From: Brevibacterium sp. JSBI002
Lineage (GTDB): Bacteria > Actinomycetota > Actinomycetes > Actinomycetales > Brevibacteriaceae
Assembly (NCBI RefSeq): GCF_026013965.1
Contig: NZ_CP110341.1
Location: 1,054,001 to 1,118,000, forward strand
Length of the DNA stretch: 64,000 nucleotides
Direction of reading: 5' to 3'
Shown here: positions 1 to 9,301 of the stretch, one piece after another
How the letters are laid out: each line of letters opens with the position of its first letter
Position numbering within the stretch: the stretch's first letter is position 1
Made by a program: the position numbers and the translations under genes
Notes under the pieces: model-generated
Database searches by the model: none
Seen by the model: only the letters and a program-made list of their open reading frames with translations
Told to the model about the DNA's origin: nothing

Positions 1-102
1 GGTGCCGTCGACCCCGCCGTCGGCACGGCCCGCATCGACATCTCCGTGAAGTCCGGAGAGGCCGATGTCCTCAGTCGCACTCAGGTTCGGATCTCGGCGT
101 GA
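1..102 (+). CDS. MaoC/HTD2-type dehydratase, C-terminal end (partial)
   Basis: The first 33 codons in frame 1 end at the TGA at 100-102 and read as the last beta strands of a protein (ends SRTQVRISA). The gene is cut by the window edge. In many actinobacteria a MaoC-like (R)-hydratase, similar to the HadA/HadB type of fatty acid or mycolate dehydratase, sits immediately upstream of murB. The tail fits that family, but the call rests mostly on position. The stop overlaps the murB GTG start by four bases, which implies translational coupling. Confidence 0.5.
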   Translation, partial: GAVDPAVGTARIDISVKSGEADVLSRTQVRISA

Positions 103-1208
103 CCGAAGCCCACCCGCAGGAACTCTCCGGCTTCACCACCTTCCGCCTCGGCGGACCGGCCCCGCAGGTCACGGTCGCGAACACCCGAGACGAACTGATC
201 GACTTCTGCTCTGCCCACCCGCTCGAACTCAGCGGACAGGAGACGGCGCAGGTCCTGTTCATCGGCGGCGGATCGAACCTGCTCATCGCCGATGCCGGAT
301 TCGACGGTGCGGTCTGCGTGGTCCGAACCACCGGAGTGGAGACGACCCAGACCACGACGACCGACACCCGGGTCACCGCCGAGGCGGGGGAGGACTGGGA
401 TGACTTCGTCGCCCACACCCTCGACCTGGGGCTGTCCGGACTCGAAGCACTGTCCGGGATCCCCGGATCGGTCGGCGCGACCCCGATCCAAAACGTCGGT
501 GCCTACGGCACGGAGGTCGGCGAGCTCATCTCATCCGTCGAGGTCTTCGACCGTGTAGCCGGTCAGATCCGCCACCTCACCGCAGTCGAACTCGAATTCG
601 GCTACCGCACCTCGGCACTCAAGCGCGCCCAGATCGCGGCCGGAACTCCGCAGTTCGTCGTGCTCTCGGTGACCTTCGACCTCCAGCGCAGCGACGAGTC
701 GCTGCCGGTGCGCTACGCCCAGCTCGCCTCGACCCTCGACGTCGAGATCGGCACCCGCGTCCCGGCCGCACAAGTGCGCGAGAACGTCATCGCCCTGCGC
801 CGGTCGAAGGGCATGGTTCTCGATGCGGCCGACCACGACTCCTGGTCGGCGGGATCCTTCTTCACCAACCCCATCGTCGAGGACGCCGAGATCTTGCCCG
901 CCGAAGCTCCCCGCTATCCGGTGACCGATCCGCTCAGCGGAGCGAAGATCGAAGGGAAGACGAAGACCTCAGCGGCCTGGCTGATCGAGCACGCGGGGTT
1001 CTCCAAGGGCTTCAGCCTCGGTGAGGGACCGGCGTCGCTGTCGACCAAGCACACCCTGGCGCTGACGAACCGGGGACACGCGAGCACAGCCGATGTGATC
1101 GATCTTGCGGCGACCGTCGTCGCCGGCGTCGAGGACGCCTTCGGCATCACCCTCGAACCCGAACCGACCTTCATCGGCTGCTCCATCGACGACGGGAAAC
1201 GTCTCTAG
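99..1208 (+). CDS. murB: UDP-N-acetylenolpyruvoylglucosamine reductase MurB
   Basis: MurB is the FAD- and NADPH-dependent enzyme that reduces UDP-GlcNAc-enolpyruvate to UDP-MurNAc in cytoplasmic peptidoglycan precursor synthesis. The 369-residue protein has the FAD-binding segment GGGSNLLIADAG (about 57-67), the second FAD motif GIPGSVGATPIQNVGAYG (about 120-137), the FGYR arginine (170), and the catalytic serine in AGSFFTNP (Ser253). A C-terminal LEPEPTFIG carries the expected late glutamate. Length is normal for the actinobacterial type. The GTG at 99 gives a GTGA overlap with the upstream dehydratase and the expected N-terminus (FTTFRLGGPA). Confidence 0.96.
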   Translation: MTEAHPQELSGFTTFRLGGPAPQVTVANTRDELIDFCSAHPLELSGQETAQVLFIGGGSNLLIADAGFDGAVCVVRTTGVETTQTTTTDTRVTAEAGEDWDDFVAHTLDLGLSGLEALSGIPGSVGATPIQNVGAYGTEVGELISSVEVFDRVAGQIRHLTAVELEFGYRTSALKRAQIAAGTPQFVVLSVTFDLQRSDESLPVRYAQLASTLDVEIGTRVPAAQVRENVIALRRSKGMVLDAADHDSWSAGSFFTNPIVEDAEILPAEAPRYPVTDPLSGAKIEGKTKTSAAWLIEHAGFSKGFSLGEGPASLSTKHTLALTNRGHASTADVIDLAATVVAGVEDAFGITLEPEPTFIGCSIDDGKRL

Positions 1209-1212
1209 ACTG

Positions 1213-2867
1213 GTGGCCGTGTCATCACGACGGAGAATCACCGCACTCGTCATCACCTTGGCGGCGGTTGCGCTTGTGACCCTGCCCTGGGCCCTGTTCA
1301 CCTCGCGGGCCGATCTCACCTTCGGTCCGCACGAGGCGCAGTACCGGATCACCGCGGACTCCCGGCTCACCGTCGACTTCGGCCCCCTGGGCAGACTGCT
1401 CGTCCCCACCGAGGATGTCATCCCACTCGGACTGGGACTGCACGTCGACATCGGAGAGATCCCCGTATCCGGTGATTCCGGTGACGACGAGCGACCTGCG
1501 GCCGATCCCGCGGAGGTGGCGGACCCCGGCGGGGGAACCGTCGATGCCCTCGGCGGTGACATCGCCTCCTATGCTTCGCTGTTCTCGGCCCCGCAAGCGC
1601 AGATCGACCAGGTCATCGACGGACTCAGCCAGGAGATCCTCACGCGATGGGCGTTGGCCGTGTGCATCATCACCGGGGGACTCGTCGGCCTGGCCCTCTT
1701 CCTCGGGCCGCCCGGGTCGACACCATCATGGGCGCCTTCGTCGGCAAGGAACTCCTCGGCATCGGACTGGTGCTCGTCCTCGTCCTCACCGGACTGGGCG
1801 CCGTGGTTCTCAACCGCCCGAAGCCGATCGCGGCCGATCCGGCGTTCGAGGGCACGCCACTGGCCGGATCCCAGGTCACGGGCCGCCTCGGCGGAATCAT
1901 CGACACCGCGTTCGGCGCTGTGCAGGACTTCGCCGACGACAATGACGCCTTCTACGACGAGGTACTCGAAGCCCTGCGGGCGCAATGGAACGACCGCCCG
2001 ATCACCGGGAACTGGACCGATCGGGGACTCGTCCCGCCTGCCGGAGTCGGTGCACCCGCAGCCGACAGCGGTGAGGGCGAAGGGCAGAAGGGTGTGTCCA
2101 CGTTCGTCTATGGCTCCGACATCCACTGCAATATCGGAATGGCCCGCGTCGTCGGTGCAGTGGCGGAGATGAGCCGGGCCGATGCCTATATCGACGGCGG
2201 AGACATCTCCATGACGGGCACCTCGGCCGAGAACTACTGTCTCGACGTCGTCGATGACGAACTGCCGGAGAAGCTGCCCCGCATGATCGTCAAAGGCAAC
2301 CACGATTCCATGGAAACGACGCGGCACGCGCGGACCCGCGGGTGGAACGTGCTCGAGGACTCCACCGCGGAGGTGGCCGGGGTGACCTTCTTCGGTGCCG
2401 CCGACCCGCGCCGGACCGTGTTCGGGTCCGGTCCGCAGCTGGAGACCGACCTCACCGCAGACCAGTACGCACAACGGCTGCGCGACGAAGCCTGCCGGGC
2501 CGATTTCGACATCATGCTCATCCACGATCCCGCCGTCGGCGGACCGAGCCTGCGCTCGGGCTGCGCCGCCTACGCTCTCAGCGGACACTGGCACCGACGG
2601 GTCGGACCGGAGAACTTCGGTTCGGGAACTCGCTACGTCAGCTCGACGACCGGGGGTGCGCTGGCGAATGCACTGACACCGGGACCGCTGAAGATGAACG
2701 CGGAACTGAGCATCATCCGCGTCGACAATGAGACGAAGCGCCCCATCGACGTGCAGATCATCACCGTCACACCCGACAAAAAGGTGCAGATCGCCCCGTG
2801 GGTGCGGTTCCCCGAACCCAGGCCCCTCGTGGGCCAACCGCCTGCCGACGAACCGGTGGGTGAGTGA
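1213..2867 (+). pseudogene. membrane-anchored metallophosphoesterase, frameshifted
   Basis: Two reading frames make one protein. Frame 1 from a GTG at 1213 or 1219 encodes an N-terminal membrane segment (ITALVITLAAVALVTLPWAL), an extracytoplasmic stretch, and a second membrane segment (RWALAVCIITGGLVGLALFL). Near 1700-1727 the sequence must move to frame 3, which continues with a third membrane segment (GIGLVLVLVLTGLGAVVL) and a calcineurin-like phosphoesterase domain. Metal-ligand motifs are GSDIH, GGDIS, KGNHDS, LIHDP and the final GHWH. The phase change equals one missing base in a GC run (cgggccgcccggg). The ATG at 1728 could restart translation of the catalytic part. Substrate is unknown. 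It follows murB by 4-10 bases. This may be a sequence error rather than true decay. Confidence 0.65.
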
Positions 2868-2903
2868 GCGTCGCCACGTTCGAGACATTGCTTCGACACT
2901 CGG

Positions 2904-2934
2904 TTCGACGAATAACGGTCGAGCACGGTATGCT
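2904..2934 (+). promoter_or_regulatory. possible promoter for tRNA-Trp/secE
   Basis: TTCGAC at 2904-2909 and TATGCT at 2929-2934 resemble -35 and -10 boxes upstream of tRNA-Trp. The 19-nt spacer is longer than ideal, so support is weak. Confidence 0.3.
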
Positions 2935-2989
2935 CGTTTCTCGTGGTCGGACACCACAGGGATCGACACGATCGCTCAAGTCCGATCAG

Positions 2990-3062
2990 AGGGGTGTGGC
3001 GCAATTGGTAGCGCAACGGTCTCCAAAACCGTAGGTTGCAGGTTCGAGTCCTGTCACCCCTG
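2990..3062 (+). tRNA. tRNA-Trp (anticodon CCA)
   Basis: The 73-nt cloverleaf has acceptor arms AGGGGTG (2990-2996) and CACCCCT (3055-3061) with discriminator G3062. The anticodon stem is ACGGT/ACCGT with loop CTCCAAA, placing anticodon CCA at 3023-3025. The T arm contains GGTTCGAGTCC. The 3' CCA is not encoded. tRNA-Trp just ahead of secE-nusG is a conserved actinobacterial arrangement. Confidence 0.97.
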
Positions 3063-3157
3063 CGCAGTTGACTCTGCCGAAGTCTCATCGGCCAGGCGCC
3101 GTCCTCGACCGGCACGAACAATTGTGAAGCCAAACGAAACCGACCGAGTGAGGATGT

Positions 3158-3436
3158 GTGAGCGACACACCGGCAAAGCAGACTGGCAGCGCACCCAACA
3201 GTGCCTCCGGTCCAAAGAAGCTCGGATTCTTCGGACGAATCCTGCAGTTCTTCCGCGAAGTGGTGGCAGAGCTCAAGAAGGTCGTCACTCCGACCCGGAA
3301 GCAGCTGCTCAACTACACGCTCGTCGTGCTGGGCTTCATCCTGTTCATGATGCTTCTCGTCACGGGCCTCGACTTGGTATTCGGCAAGCTCGTCGGCTGG
3401 GTGTTCGGCGGAACTCCGCTGTGGCCCCTGTGGTGA
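3158..3436 (+). CDS. secE: preprotein translocase subunit SecE
   Basis: SecE clamps SecY in the SecYEG protein-conducting channel of the cytoplasmic membrane. The 92-residue protein has a Ser/Ala/Lys-rich N-terminus, the conserved amphipathic helix FFREVVAELKKVVTPTRKQL (about 31-50), and a single membrane span around 53-75. This is the short one-span form usual in actinobacteria. The GTG at 3158 follows a GAGG-type ribosome site. It lies between tRNA-Trp and nusG, as expected. Confidence 0.95.
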   Translation: MSDTPAKQTGSAPNSASGPKKLGFFGRILQFFREVVAELKKVVTPTRKQLLNYTLVVLGFILFMMLLVTGLDLVFGKLVGWVFGGTPLWPLW

Positions 3437-3518
3437 TACGGCCTCAGCCGTGAACCACCCCAAGCTCAAACTTCACTCCCTACCGGGAATCACAAAACGC
3501 GAAGCGAGGAATTGATCG

Positions 3519-4385
3519 GTGTCGGAAACCAACTCACCTGAGCAGGAGACCCCTGAGACCCAGGACGTCACTCCCGAGGAGTCGGGTGCCGCTGTGGTGC
3601 CCGAAACCGAAGAGACGGCCAACGACGCCGAGGCGACCGCCTCCGTCGAGTTCGCTGACGCTGACTCCGCAGAAGCTGCCGACTCCGCTGAAGAAGCCGA
3701 TTCGGCTGATGCAGTCGATGGCGAGCAGGACGATGCCGCTGAAGACGTCGCCGCTGCCGATGAGGTCGACCCGGCCGAAGAGTTCAAGGCCGAGCTGCGC
3801 ATGCAGGAGGGTGACTGGTATGTTATCCACTCCTACGCAGGCTACGAGAACCGCGTCAAGCAGAACCTCGAGAACCGCACCGTCAGCCTCAACCTCGAAG
3901 AGTTCATCTTCGAGTCGCAGGTGCCGATGGAAGACGTCGTCGAGATCAAGAACGGACAGCGCAAACAGGTTCGTCGTGTGCGCATCCCCGGCTACGTGCT
4001 CGTTCGCATGGAACTGACCGACGAGTCGTGGGGTGCCGTCCGCCACACTCCGGGTGTCACCGGATTCGTGGGCAACGCCTACGACCCGACTCCGCTGTCG
4101 ATCGACGAGGTCTTCTCGATGCTCGCCCCGATCTTCGAAGAGCGCCAGGCCGAAGCCGCCGCTGCTGAAGGCCCCGCCGCCGAGGCTGCTGCGAAGTCCG
4201 CGCCCATCACCGAGGTGGAGTTCGAGGTCGGCGAGTCCGTGCTCGTCAAGGAGGGCTCCTTCGAGGGCCACCCCGCTACGATCCAGGAGATCCGTCCGGA
4301 ATCGCAGAAGCTCACTGTGCTCCTGTCGATCTTCGAACGCGATGTTCCCGTCGAGCTCGGCTTCGACCAGGTCTCGAAGCTCTGA
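3519..4385 (+). CDS. nusG: transcription termination/antitermination protein NusG
   Basis: NusG binds RNA polymerase and links it to Rho or to the leading ribosome. The 288-residue product begins with a very acidic Ala/Glu/Asp-rich extension of about 95 residues. The NGN domain follows ([20 protein letters not shown] from about 98) and then a C-terminal KOW domain ([19 protein letters not shown], about 230-255). Actinobacterial NusG proteins commonly carry such an acidic extension, so the N-terminus is credible. The GTG start at 3519 gives [11 protein letters not shown] strong terminator hairpin follows at 4425. Confidence 0.96.
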   Translation: MSETNSPEQETPETQDVTPEESGAAVVPETEETANDAEATASVEFADADSAEAADSAEEADSADAVDGEQDDAAEDVAAADEVDPAEEFKAELRMQEGDWYVIHSYAGYENRVKQNLENRTVSLNLEEFIFESQVPMEDVVEIKNGQRKQVRRVRIPGYVLVRMELTDESWGAVRHTPGVTGFVGNAYDPTPLSIDEVFSMLAPIFEERQAEAAAAEGPAAEAAAKSAPITEVEFEVGESVLVKEGSFEGHPATIQEIRPESQKLTVLLSIFERDVPVELGFDQVSKL

Positions 4386-4424
4386 TAGCCGCATAGTTGC
4401 ACTGATCGCCTGGGTGCGATCGTG

Positions 4425-4460
4425 ACCGAAGGGGCCCGGAATTCTCCGGGCCCCTTCGGT
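4425..4460 (+). terminator. terminator after nusG
   Basis: A perfect 16-bp stem (ACCGAAGGGGCCCGGA with its complement) closes on an ATTC loop 40 bp after the nusG stop. It marks the end of the secE-nusG transcript. Confidence 0.85.
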
Positions 4461-4809
4461 GTTCCCGCGATCCCCGGCTCGGCCGCCTCGGCGAAGGGAT
4501 TGTGTCGTTGGGGAAGGGATTGTCTCGATCAAGGCTGAGCGCAGTTGTCGAGCCGTCTACGGGCGATATCCGGGCCCGCGCTTGAACGACGTCGCCGAGG
4601 CGGGCACGCCGAGGTGGTCTCATCAGCCGGCGACGTTGCCCCGCCTCGGCGAGGGAATGATCGGGTGATGCCCCTCACGAGCATTTGCCCGCAGGCGGGC
4701 GCGCATGGAATACTGGTGTGGTTTGATTGCGGCCCTTATCGGAAGGCCGCTGTCGAACGATGTGCTGTATATGTCTGGCACATCGAAACCTCAAGATTAA
4801 GGACCGTAC
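4461..4809. other. intergenic region nusG-rplK with repeated 10-mer
   Basis: No credible gene is present in these 349 bp. Three copies of CGCCTCGGCG, in either orientation, lie at 4484-4493, 4593-4602 and 4642-4651. A GCGGCC/GGCCGC hairpin (4729-4750) sits in the presumed rplK leader, which may be where L1-type autoregulation acts; that last point is inference. Confidence 0.6.
4685..4714 (+). promoter_or_regulatory. possible promoter for rplKA
   Basis: TTGCCC (4685-4690) and AATACT (4709-4714) are separated by 18 bp, about 95 bp before the rplK start. The match to a housekeeping sigma-70 type promoter is moderate. Confidence 0.4.
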
Positions 4810-5247
4810 ATGCCTCCCAAGAAAAAGGTAGCCGGCCTCGTCAAGCTCCAGATTCAGGCAGGTGCCGCTAACCCGGCTCCTCCGATCGGTCCGGCGCTTG
4901 CCCAGCACGGCGTCAACATCATGGAATTCTGCAAGGCCTACAACGCCGCCACAGAATCCCAGCGTGGAAACATCGTTCCCGTCGAGATCACCGTGTACGA
5001 AGATCGTTCGTTCGACTTCGTGCTCAAGACCCCGCCGGCAGCCGAGCTGATCAAGAAGGCCGCCGGAGTGAAGTCGGGTTCGGCTACTCCGCACACCGTC
5101 AAGGTCGCTCACCTGAGCGCCGACCAGGTGCGCGAGATCGCCACCACGAAGATGCCCGACCTGAACGCCAACACCCTGGATCAGGCCGACCGCATCGTCG
5201 CCGGAACCGCGCGTTCCATGGGCATCACCACCGACATCGAGGTCTGA
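4810..5247 (+). CDS. rplK: 50S ribosomal protein L11
   Basis: L11 binds 23S rRNA in the GTPase-associated center and is needed for stringent-response sensing by RelA/Rel. The 145-residue sequence has the family signature [21 protein letters not shown] near the N-terminus and the C-terminal RNA-binding part ending [19 protein letters not shown]. The start is the ATG after AAGGACCGTAC. It forms an operon with rplA. Confidence 0.97.
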   Translation: MPPKKKVAGLVKLQIQAGAANPAPPIGPALAQHGVNIMEFCKAYNAATESQRGNIVPVEITVYEDRSFDFVLKTPPAAELIKKAAGVKSGSATPHTVKVAHLSADQVREIATTKMPDLNANTLDQADRIVAGTARSMGITTDIEV

Positions 5248-5311
5248 GACCTCACCCCACACAGTGGCAGGGCCCACGCAGCCCACACCACGACTGCAAG
5301 GAGTAAAGCAG

Positions 5312-6007
5312 ATGGCAAAGCGTTCGAAGGCCTATCAGGCCGCGGCTGAGAAGATCGCCGCAGATGTGAACTATGAACCGGCTCAGGCGATCGCCCTGGC
5401 CAAAGAGACCAACGTGGCGAAGTACGACGCCACGGTCGAGGTCGCTCTCCGCCTGGGTGTTGACCCCCGCAAGGCGGATCAGATGGTGCGCGGCACCGTC
5501 AACCTTCCGCATGGTACCGGTAAGACCGCTCGGGTCCTGGTGTTCGCTGCCGGCGACCGTGCAGAAGCTGCCCGTGAAGCAGGTGCTGACTACGTCGGCT
5601 CCGATGACCTGCTGGAGAAGGTGGCCGGAGGGTTCACCGACTTCGATGCCGCTGTTGCGACCCCTGACATGATGGGCAAGGTCGGTCGTCTCGGTAAGGT
5701 GCTGGGTCCCCGCGGCCTGATGCCGAACCCGAAGACCGGCACCGTGACCATGGATGTCGCCAAGGCCGTCAGCGACATCAAGGGCGGAAAGATCGAATTC
5801 CGCGTCGACAAGCACTCGAACCTGCACTTCATCATCGGAAAGGTCTCCTTCTCCGAGGAAGCTCTGCAGGAGAACTTCGATGCTGCGATCGAAGAGATCC
5901 TGCGTCTGAAGCCGTCCTCCTCGAAGGGCCGCTACATCAGCAAGGCCACGATCACGACCTCGAACGGCCCGGCCGTTCCGGTCGACCACTCGGGTCTGCG
6001 CATCTGA
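5312..6007 (+). CDS. rplA: 50S ribosomal protein L1
   Basis: L1 forms the mobile stalk at the E site and often represses its own operon by binding mRNA. The 231-residue protein starts [15 protein letters not shown] and contains [16 protein letters not shown] and the signature [19 protein letters not shown] chose the ATG at 5312 because AAGGAG lies just upstream and this matches the family N-terminus. An in-frame GTG at 5264 would add an unlikely extension. A hairpin terminator follows at 6026. Confidence 0.97.
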   Translation: MAKRSKAYQAAAEKIAADVNYEPAQAIALAKETNVAKYDATVEVALRLGVDPRKADQMVRGTVNLPHGTGKTARVLVFAAGDRAEAAREAGADYVGSDDLLEKVAGGFTDFDAAVATPDMMGKVGRLGKVLGPRGLMPNPKTGTVTMDVAKAVSDIKGGKIEFRVDKHSNLHFIIGKVSFSEEALQENFDAAIEEILRLKPSSSKGRYISKATITTSNGPAVPVDHSGLRI

Positions 6008-6025
6008 TCTGATCGATGCACCGGC

Positions 6026-6063
6026 AGAGGGCGGGAAGCGAGCAATCGCTCCCGCCCTCTTCC
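6026..6063 (+). terminator. terminator after rplA
   Basis: AGAGGGCGGGA-AGCGA pairs with TCGCT-CCCGCCCTCT, with one bulged A and a short loop, and is followed by a pyrimidine-rich tail. It ends the rplKA unit. Confidence 0.8.
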
Positions 6064-6073
6064 TTCCCAATTG

Positions 6074-6129
6074 CTACCTGACGGCGGCCCAGCAACCTCG
6101 CGCTAGGTAGCTGGGCCGCCGTCAGGTAG
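6074..6129. repeat. 56-nt palindromic repeat, copy 1
   Basis: The element begins CTACCTGACGG and ends with the complement CCGTCAGGTAG. The arms are 20 bp of perfect pairing, then an A-A mismatch, then ACCT pairing, around a short loop. It is closely similar to the elements at 9189 and 10351. It lies directly after the rplA terminator and before the GAF regulator gene. Confidence 0.85.
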
Positions 6130-6232
6130 TTCTGGGAGCGGACGGGGCCTTGTTCACAGGCAGGTTCGCGATTAGATTATGAGCAGTTGAAACACTCTTC
6201 CGACACCCGCCGATGGAGGTGGACCGTCCGCC

Positions 6233-7510
6233 ATGGATTCGACGCTGCTGCTCGAAGACACCTATCAGAGCGCCGTTCGACGCGCACATGAGCGTCTGGC
6301 AGGACCGTCGGAGACGAGCCTCCACCTGCCGTCGTCAGGGCCCGGGGTGCGCGCCTCGGTGCTGGAATCCTGGGACCGGTCCCTGACCCGGCTGCGCGAC
6401 CCCGACAGCGTGCAGGTCCAGGTCGCATTCGAAACCGATCGTCTCGCCGAGGTGCGCCGGCGACATCCCTTCCACGCGATCATGCCGCTGCTGCGGTCCC
6501 ATCTCATCGAACCCGCCAAAGACGCCGGACTGCTGGCCGCCCTCGGCGACGAACAGGGGCGACTGCTGTGGGTTGAGGGGGAGCGGGGCGTGCGCAACCG
6601 CGCCGAAGCCATGGGATTCGTCTCCGGTTCGGACTGGTCCGAGGAGGTCATGGGCACCTCCGCCCCGGCCCTGGCACTGCGATCGGGCCTGCCCGTGCAG
6701 GTCAGCCGCGCCGAGCATTTCGCCCCCGACGTCCATTCCTGGAGCTGCAGCGCCGTCCCCGTCACCCACCCGCTGACCGGGCAGGTCATCGGCATCATCG
6801 ATGTCACCGGGGGAGACGACGCCGTGTCCTCCATCGTGCTGCCGCTGCTGTCGTCGACGGCGAAGGCCGCCGGGGCTCAGCTGTCCCAGCTCTTCACGCC
6901 GCAGCAGATGCACACCGGCACCGAGGCGGCCGGGACCAGACTGACAGTGCTCGGTCCCAGCCCCGCTTTGGAGAACCCCGATGGAACGCGGATTCCCCTG
7001 AGCCGTCGGCACGCCGAGATCCTGTTGCTGCTGCACAGGCATCCCGACGGCATCAGCGGTGCCGGACTGGTGGAGCGGCTGTGGTCGGTCGGCGGCAGCG
7101 AAGTCACGGTCCGGGCGGAGATCAATCGTCTGCGCAGAACGATCGGCAGCTTCGGCGATCTGCGCATCGACGCCCGCCCCTATCGGTTGCACGGGGACGT
7201 CGATTCGGATCTGGAGCTCACCGTGCAGGCTCTGGCCAGCGGTGACACGGATTCGGCCCTCGAGCAGTTCAGGGGGACCGTCCTGCGGGATTCCGAAGCG
7301 CCGGGAGTCCGCGAGATCGCGGCGGAGGTCGATGCGCTTATGCGCGAGACCCTGCTCCAGGACGGAACCTGGCAGCAGCTGTGGCGGTTCGCGAACCTGC
7401 CGGACTTCCGCGACGACGTCGAAGTCCTCATGACAGTGCTGCGTCTGGCACCGCCCGAGGCCGCCGAACGCAACGCCGCGGTCGTGCGCCTGGAGGCGCT
7501 GGGCCTCTGA
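6233..7510 (+). CDS. GAF-domain transcriptional regulator with winged-helix DNA-binding domain
   Basis: The 425-residue protein resembles the actinobacterial regulators found beside aldehyde dehydrogenase genes. An N-terminal segment ([14 protein letters not shown]) is followed by a GAF-like sensor region (about 80-215; [37 protein letters not shown]). The C-terminus has an OmpR/SARP-like winged helix ([20 protein letters not shown], then [17 protein letters not shown]), followed by helical repeats ([17 protein letters not shown]). There is no sigma-54 AAA domain. It lies 145 bp upstream of and codirectional with the aldehyde dehydrogenase gene, so it probably activates that operon in response to a small alcohol- or aldehyde-related ligand; this is inferred. 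Confidence 0.8.
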   Translation: MDSTLLLEDTYQSAVRRAHERLAGPSETSLHLPSSGPGVRASVLESWDRSLTRLRDPDSVQVQVAFETDRLAEVRRRHPFHAIMPLLRSHLIEPAKDAGLLAALGDEQGRLLWVEGERGVRNRAEAMGFVSGSDWSEEVMGTSAPALALRSGLPVQVSRAEHFAPDVHSWSCSAVPVTHPLTGQVIGIIDVTGGDDAVSSIVLPLLSSTAKAAGAQLSQLFTPQQMHTGTEAAGTRLTVLGPSPALENPDGTRIPLSRRHAEILLLLHRHPDGISGAGLVERLWSVGGSEVTVRAEINRLRRTIGSFGDLRIDARPYRLHGDVDSDLELTVQALASGDTDSALEQFRGTVLRDSEAPGVREIAAEVDALMRETLLQDGTWQQLWRFANLPDFRDDVEVLMTVLRLAPPEAAERNAAVVRLEALGL

Positions 7511-7569
7511 ACTCGGCGAACCGATTGCGGTTCGGTGTGCGGGACGGGGCGGCCACCTCGGCGATGTGA

Positions 7570-7591
7570 TGCAACCCACATGCAACGTTGC
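7570..7591. promoter_or_regulatory. candidate operator upstream of aldehyde dehydrogenase
   Basis: Two TGCAAC half-sites (7570-7575 and 7581-7586) overlap the palindrome GCAACGTTGC (7582-7591). This lies in the 145-bp gap between the GAF regulator and the gene it probably controls. No experimental support is visible. Confidence 0.35.
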
Positions 7592-7655
7592 GCTCGGTAG
7601 CGTCGTGGTCACACGGAGACAATCCGGTGGAATCAGACGCATCAAAGGAGTTGCA

Positions 7656-9179
7656 ATGACTGTCTACGCACAGCCTGGTCAGGACGGGTCGCTCGTCACC
7701 TTCAAGTCCCGGTATGAGAACTTCATCGGCGGTCAGTGGGTGCCGCCGGTCAAGGGCAACTATTTCGAGAACCCCAGCCCCGTCACCGGCAAGACCTTCA
7801 CCGAGGTCCCGGCCAGCACCGCTGAGGACATCGAACTCGCTCTCGACGCCGCGCACAAGGCGGCTCCGGCCTGGGGCAAGACCTCGGTCGCCGAACGGGC
7901 CAACATCCTCAATCGGATCGCCGACCGCATCGAAGAGAACCTCGAGATGATCGCCGTCGCCGAGACTTGGGACAACGGCAAGGCGATCCGCGAGCCCCTC
8001 AACGCCGACCTGCCGCTGGCGGTCGATCATTTCCGCTACTTCGCCGGAGCGATCAGGGCACAGGAGGGCGGACTCTCGCAGATCGACGATGACACCGTGG
8101 CGTATCACTTCCACGAGCCGCTCGGTGTGGTCGGCCAGATCATTCCCTGGAACTTCCCGATCCTCATGGGCGTGTGGAAGATCGCACCGGCGCTGGCCGC
8201 GGGCAACGCGATCGTGCTCAAGCCCGCCGAGCAGACTCCTGCCTCGATCCTCGTCCTCGTCGAGCTCATCGCCGACCTGCTGCCCGAGGGCGTGCTCAAC
8301 GTCGTCAACGGCTTCGGTCTGGAGGCCGGCAAGCCGCTGGCGTCGAACAAGCGGATCTCGAAGATCGCGTTCACCGGTGAGACCACAACCGGTCGTCTGA
8401 TCATGCAGTACGCCTCGCAGAACATCATTCCGGTGACTCTGGAGCTCGGCGGAAAGTCGCCGAACATCTTCTTCGAGGATGTGCTGGCCAAGGACGATTC
8501 GTATGCGGACAAGGCCCAGGAGGGCTTCACGATGTTCGCTCTCAACCAGGGCGAGGTCTGCACCTGCCCGTCGCGTGCGCTCATCCAGGAATCGATCGCC
8601 GATCCCTTCCTCGAGAAGGTCGTGGCCAGGACGAAGAAGATCGTCCAGGGCAATCCGCTCGACACGGACACGATGATGGGCGCCCAGGCCTCGAACGACC
8701 AGTTCGAGAAGATCATGTCCTACCTCGACATCGGCCGTCAGGAAGGCGCCGAGGTGCTCACCGGCGGCGGCAAGGCCGAACTCGACGGGGATCTGGCCGG
8801 CGGCTTCTACGTGCAGCCGACGATCTTCAAGGGCACGAACAAGATGCGCATCTTCCAGGAGGAGATCTTCGGGCCCGTCGTCTCGGTCGCGACATTCTCC
8901 GACTACGCCGACGCCATGGCCACGGCCAATGACACGCTCTACGGCCTCGGCGCCGGTGTCTGGTCGCGCGACGGCAACACCGCCTACCGGGCCGGACGTG
9001 AGATCCAGGCCGGGCGTGTGTGGGTGAACAACTACCACGCCTACCCGGCTCATGCGGCCTTCGGCGGGTACAAGGCTTCGGGCATCGGTCGCGAGAACCA
9101 CAAGATGATGCTCGATCACTACCAGCAGACGAAGAACCTGCTCGTCAGCTACTCGGAGAGCGCCCAAGGCTTCTTCTGA
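7656..9179 (+). CDS. NAD-dependent aldehyde (acetaldehyde) dehydrogenase, ExaC/AldB type
   Basis: This ALDH-superfamily enzyme oxidizes an aldehyde, probably acetaldehyde, to the acid with NAD. The 507-residue protein has IPWNFP (163-168), the NAD-binding FTGETTTG (from 239), the general base in LELGGKSPN (Glu263) and the catalytic cysteine in [14 protein letters not shown] (Cys302). The paired CTC cysteines are typical of ExaC/AldB-type acetaldehyde dehydrogenases. The ATG at 7656 follows AAAGGAG at ideal spacing; an in-frame ATG at 7566 lacks that and would span the presumed operator. An alcohol dehydrogenase gene follows after a palindromic repeat, giving an alcohol-to-acid route. Confidence 0.93.
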   Translation: MTVYAQPGQDGSLVTFKSRYENFIGGQWVPPVKGNYFENPSPVTGKTFTEVPASTAEDIELALDAAHKAAPAWGKTSVAERANILNRIADRIEENLEMIAVAETWDNGKAIREPLNADLPLAVDHFRYFAGAIRAQEGGLSQIDDDTVAYHFHEPLGVVGQIIPWNFPILMGVWKIAPALAAGNAIVLKPAEQTPASILVLVELIADLLPEGVLNVVNGFGLEAGKPLASNKRISKIAFTGETTTGRLIMQYASQNIIPVTLELGGKSPNIFFEDVLAKDDSYADKAQEGFTMFALNQGEVCTCPSRALIQESIADPFLEKVVARTKKIVQGNPLDTDTMMGAQASNDQFEKIMSYLDIGRQEGAEVLTGGGKAELDGDLAGGFYVQPTIFKGTNKMRIFQEEIFGPVVSVATFSDYADAMATANDTLYGLGAGVWSRDGNTAYRAGREIQAGRVWVNNYHAYPAHAAFGGYKASGIGRENHKMMLDHYQQTKNLLVSYSESAQGFF

Positions 9180-9188
9180 TCCCTATTG

Positions 9189-9244
9189 CTACCCGACGGC
9201 GGCGCAGCAACCTGGCGCCAGGTATCTGGGCCGCCGTCGGGTAG
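9189..9244. repeat. 56-nt palindromic repeat, copy 2
   Basis: It is the same length and layout as copies at 6074 and 10351, but begins CTACCCG and ends CGGGTAG. The T-to-C change in the left arm is matched by A-to-G in the right arm, so pairing is kept. It starts 10 bp after the aldehyde dehydrogenase stop and may act as its terminator. Confidence 0.85.
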
Positions 9245-9301
9245 TTCCACCACAAGTTCAAACCCCGCATCGCCTCATCAACCATCATCACAAAGGAGCG
9301 A

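Noticed and set aside
1690..1735. Programmed ribosomal frameshift in the metallophosphoesterase gene
   Set aside because: No slippery heptamer or downstream pseudoknot is evident. Two other genes in the window have the same one-base defect, so sequence error is simpler.
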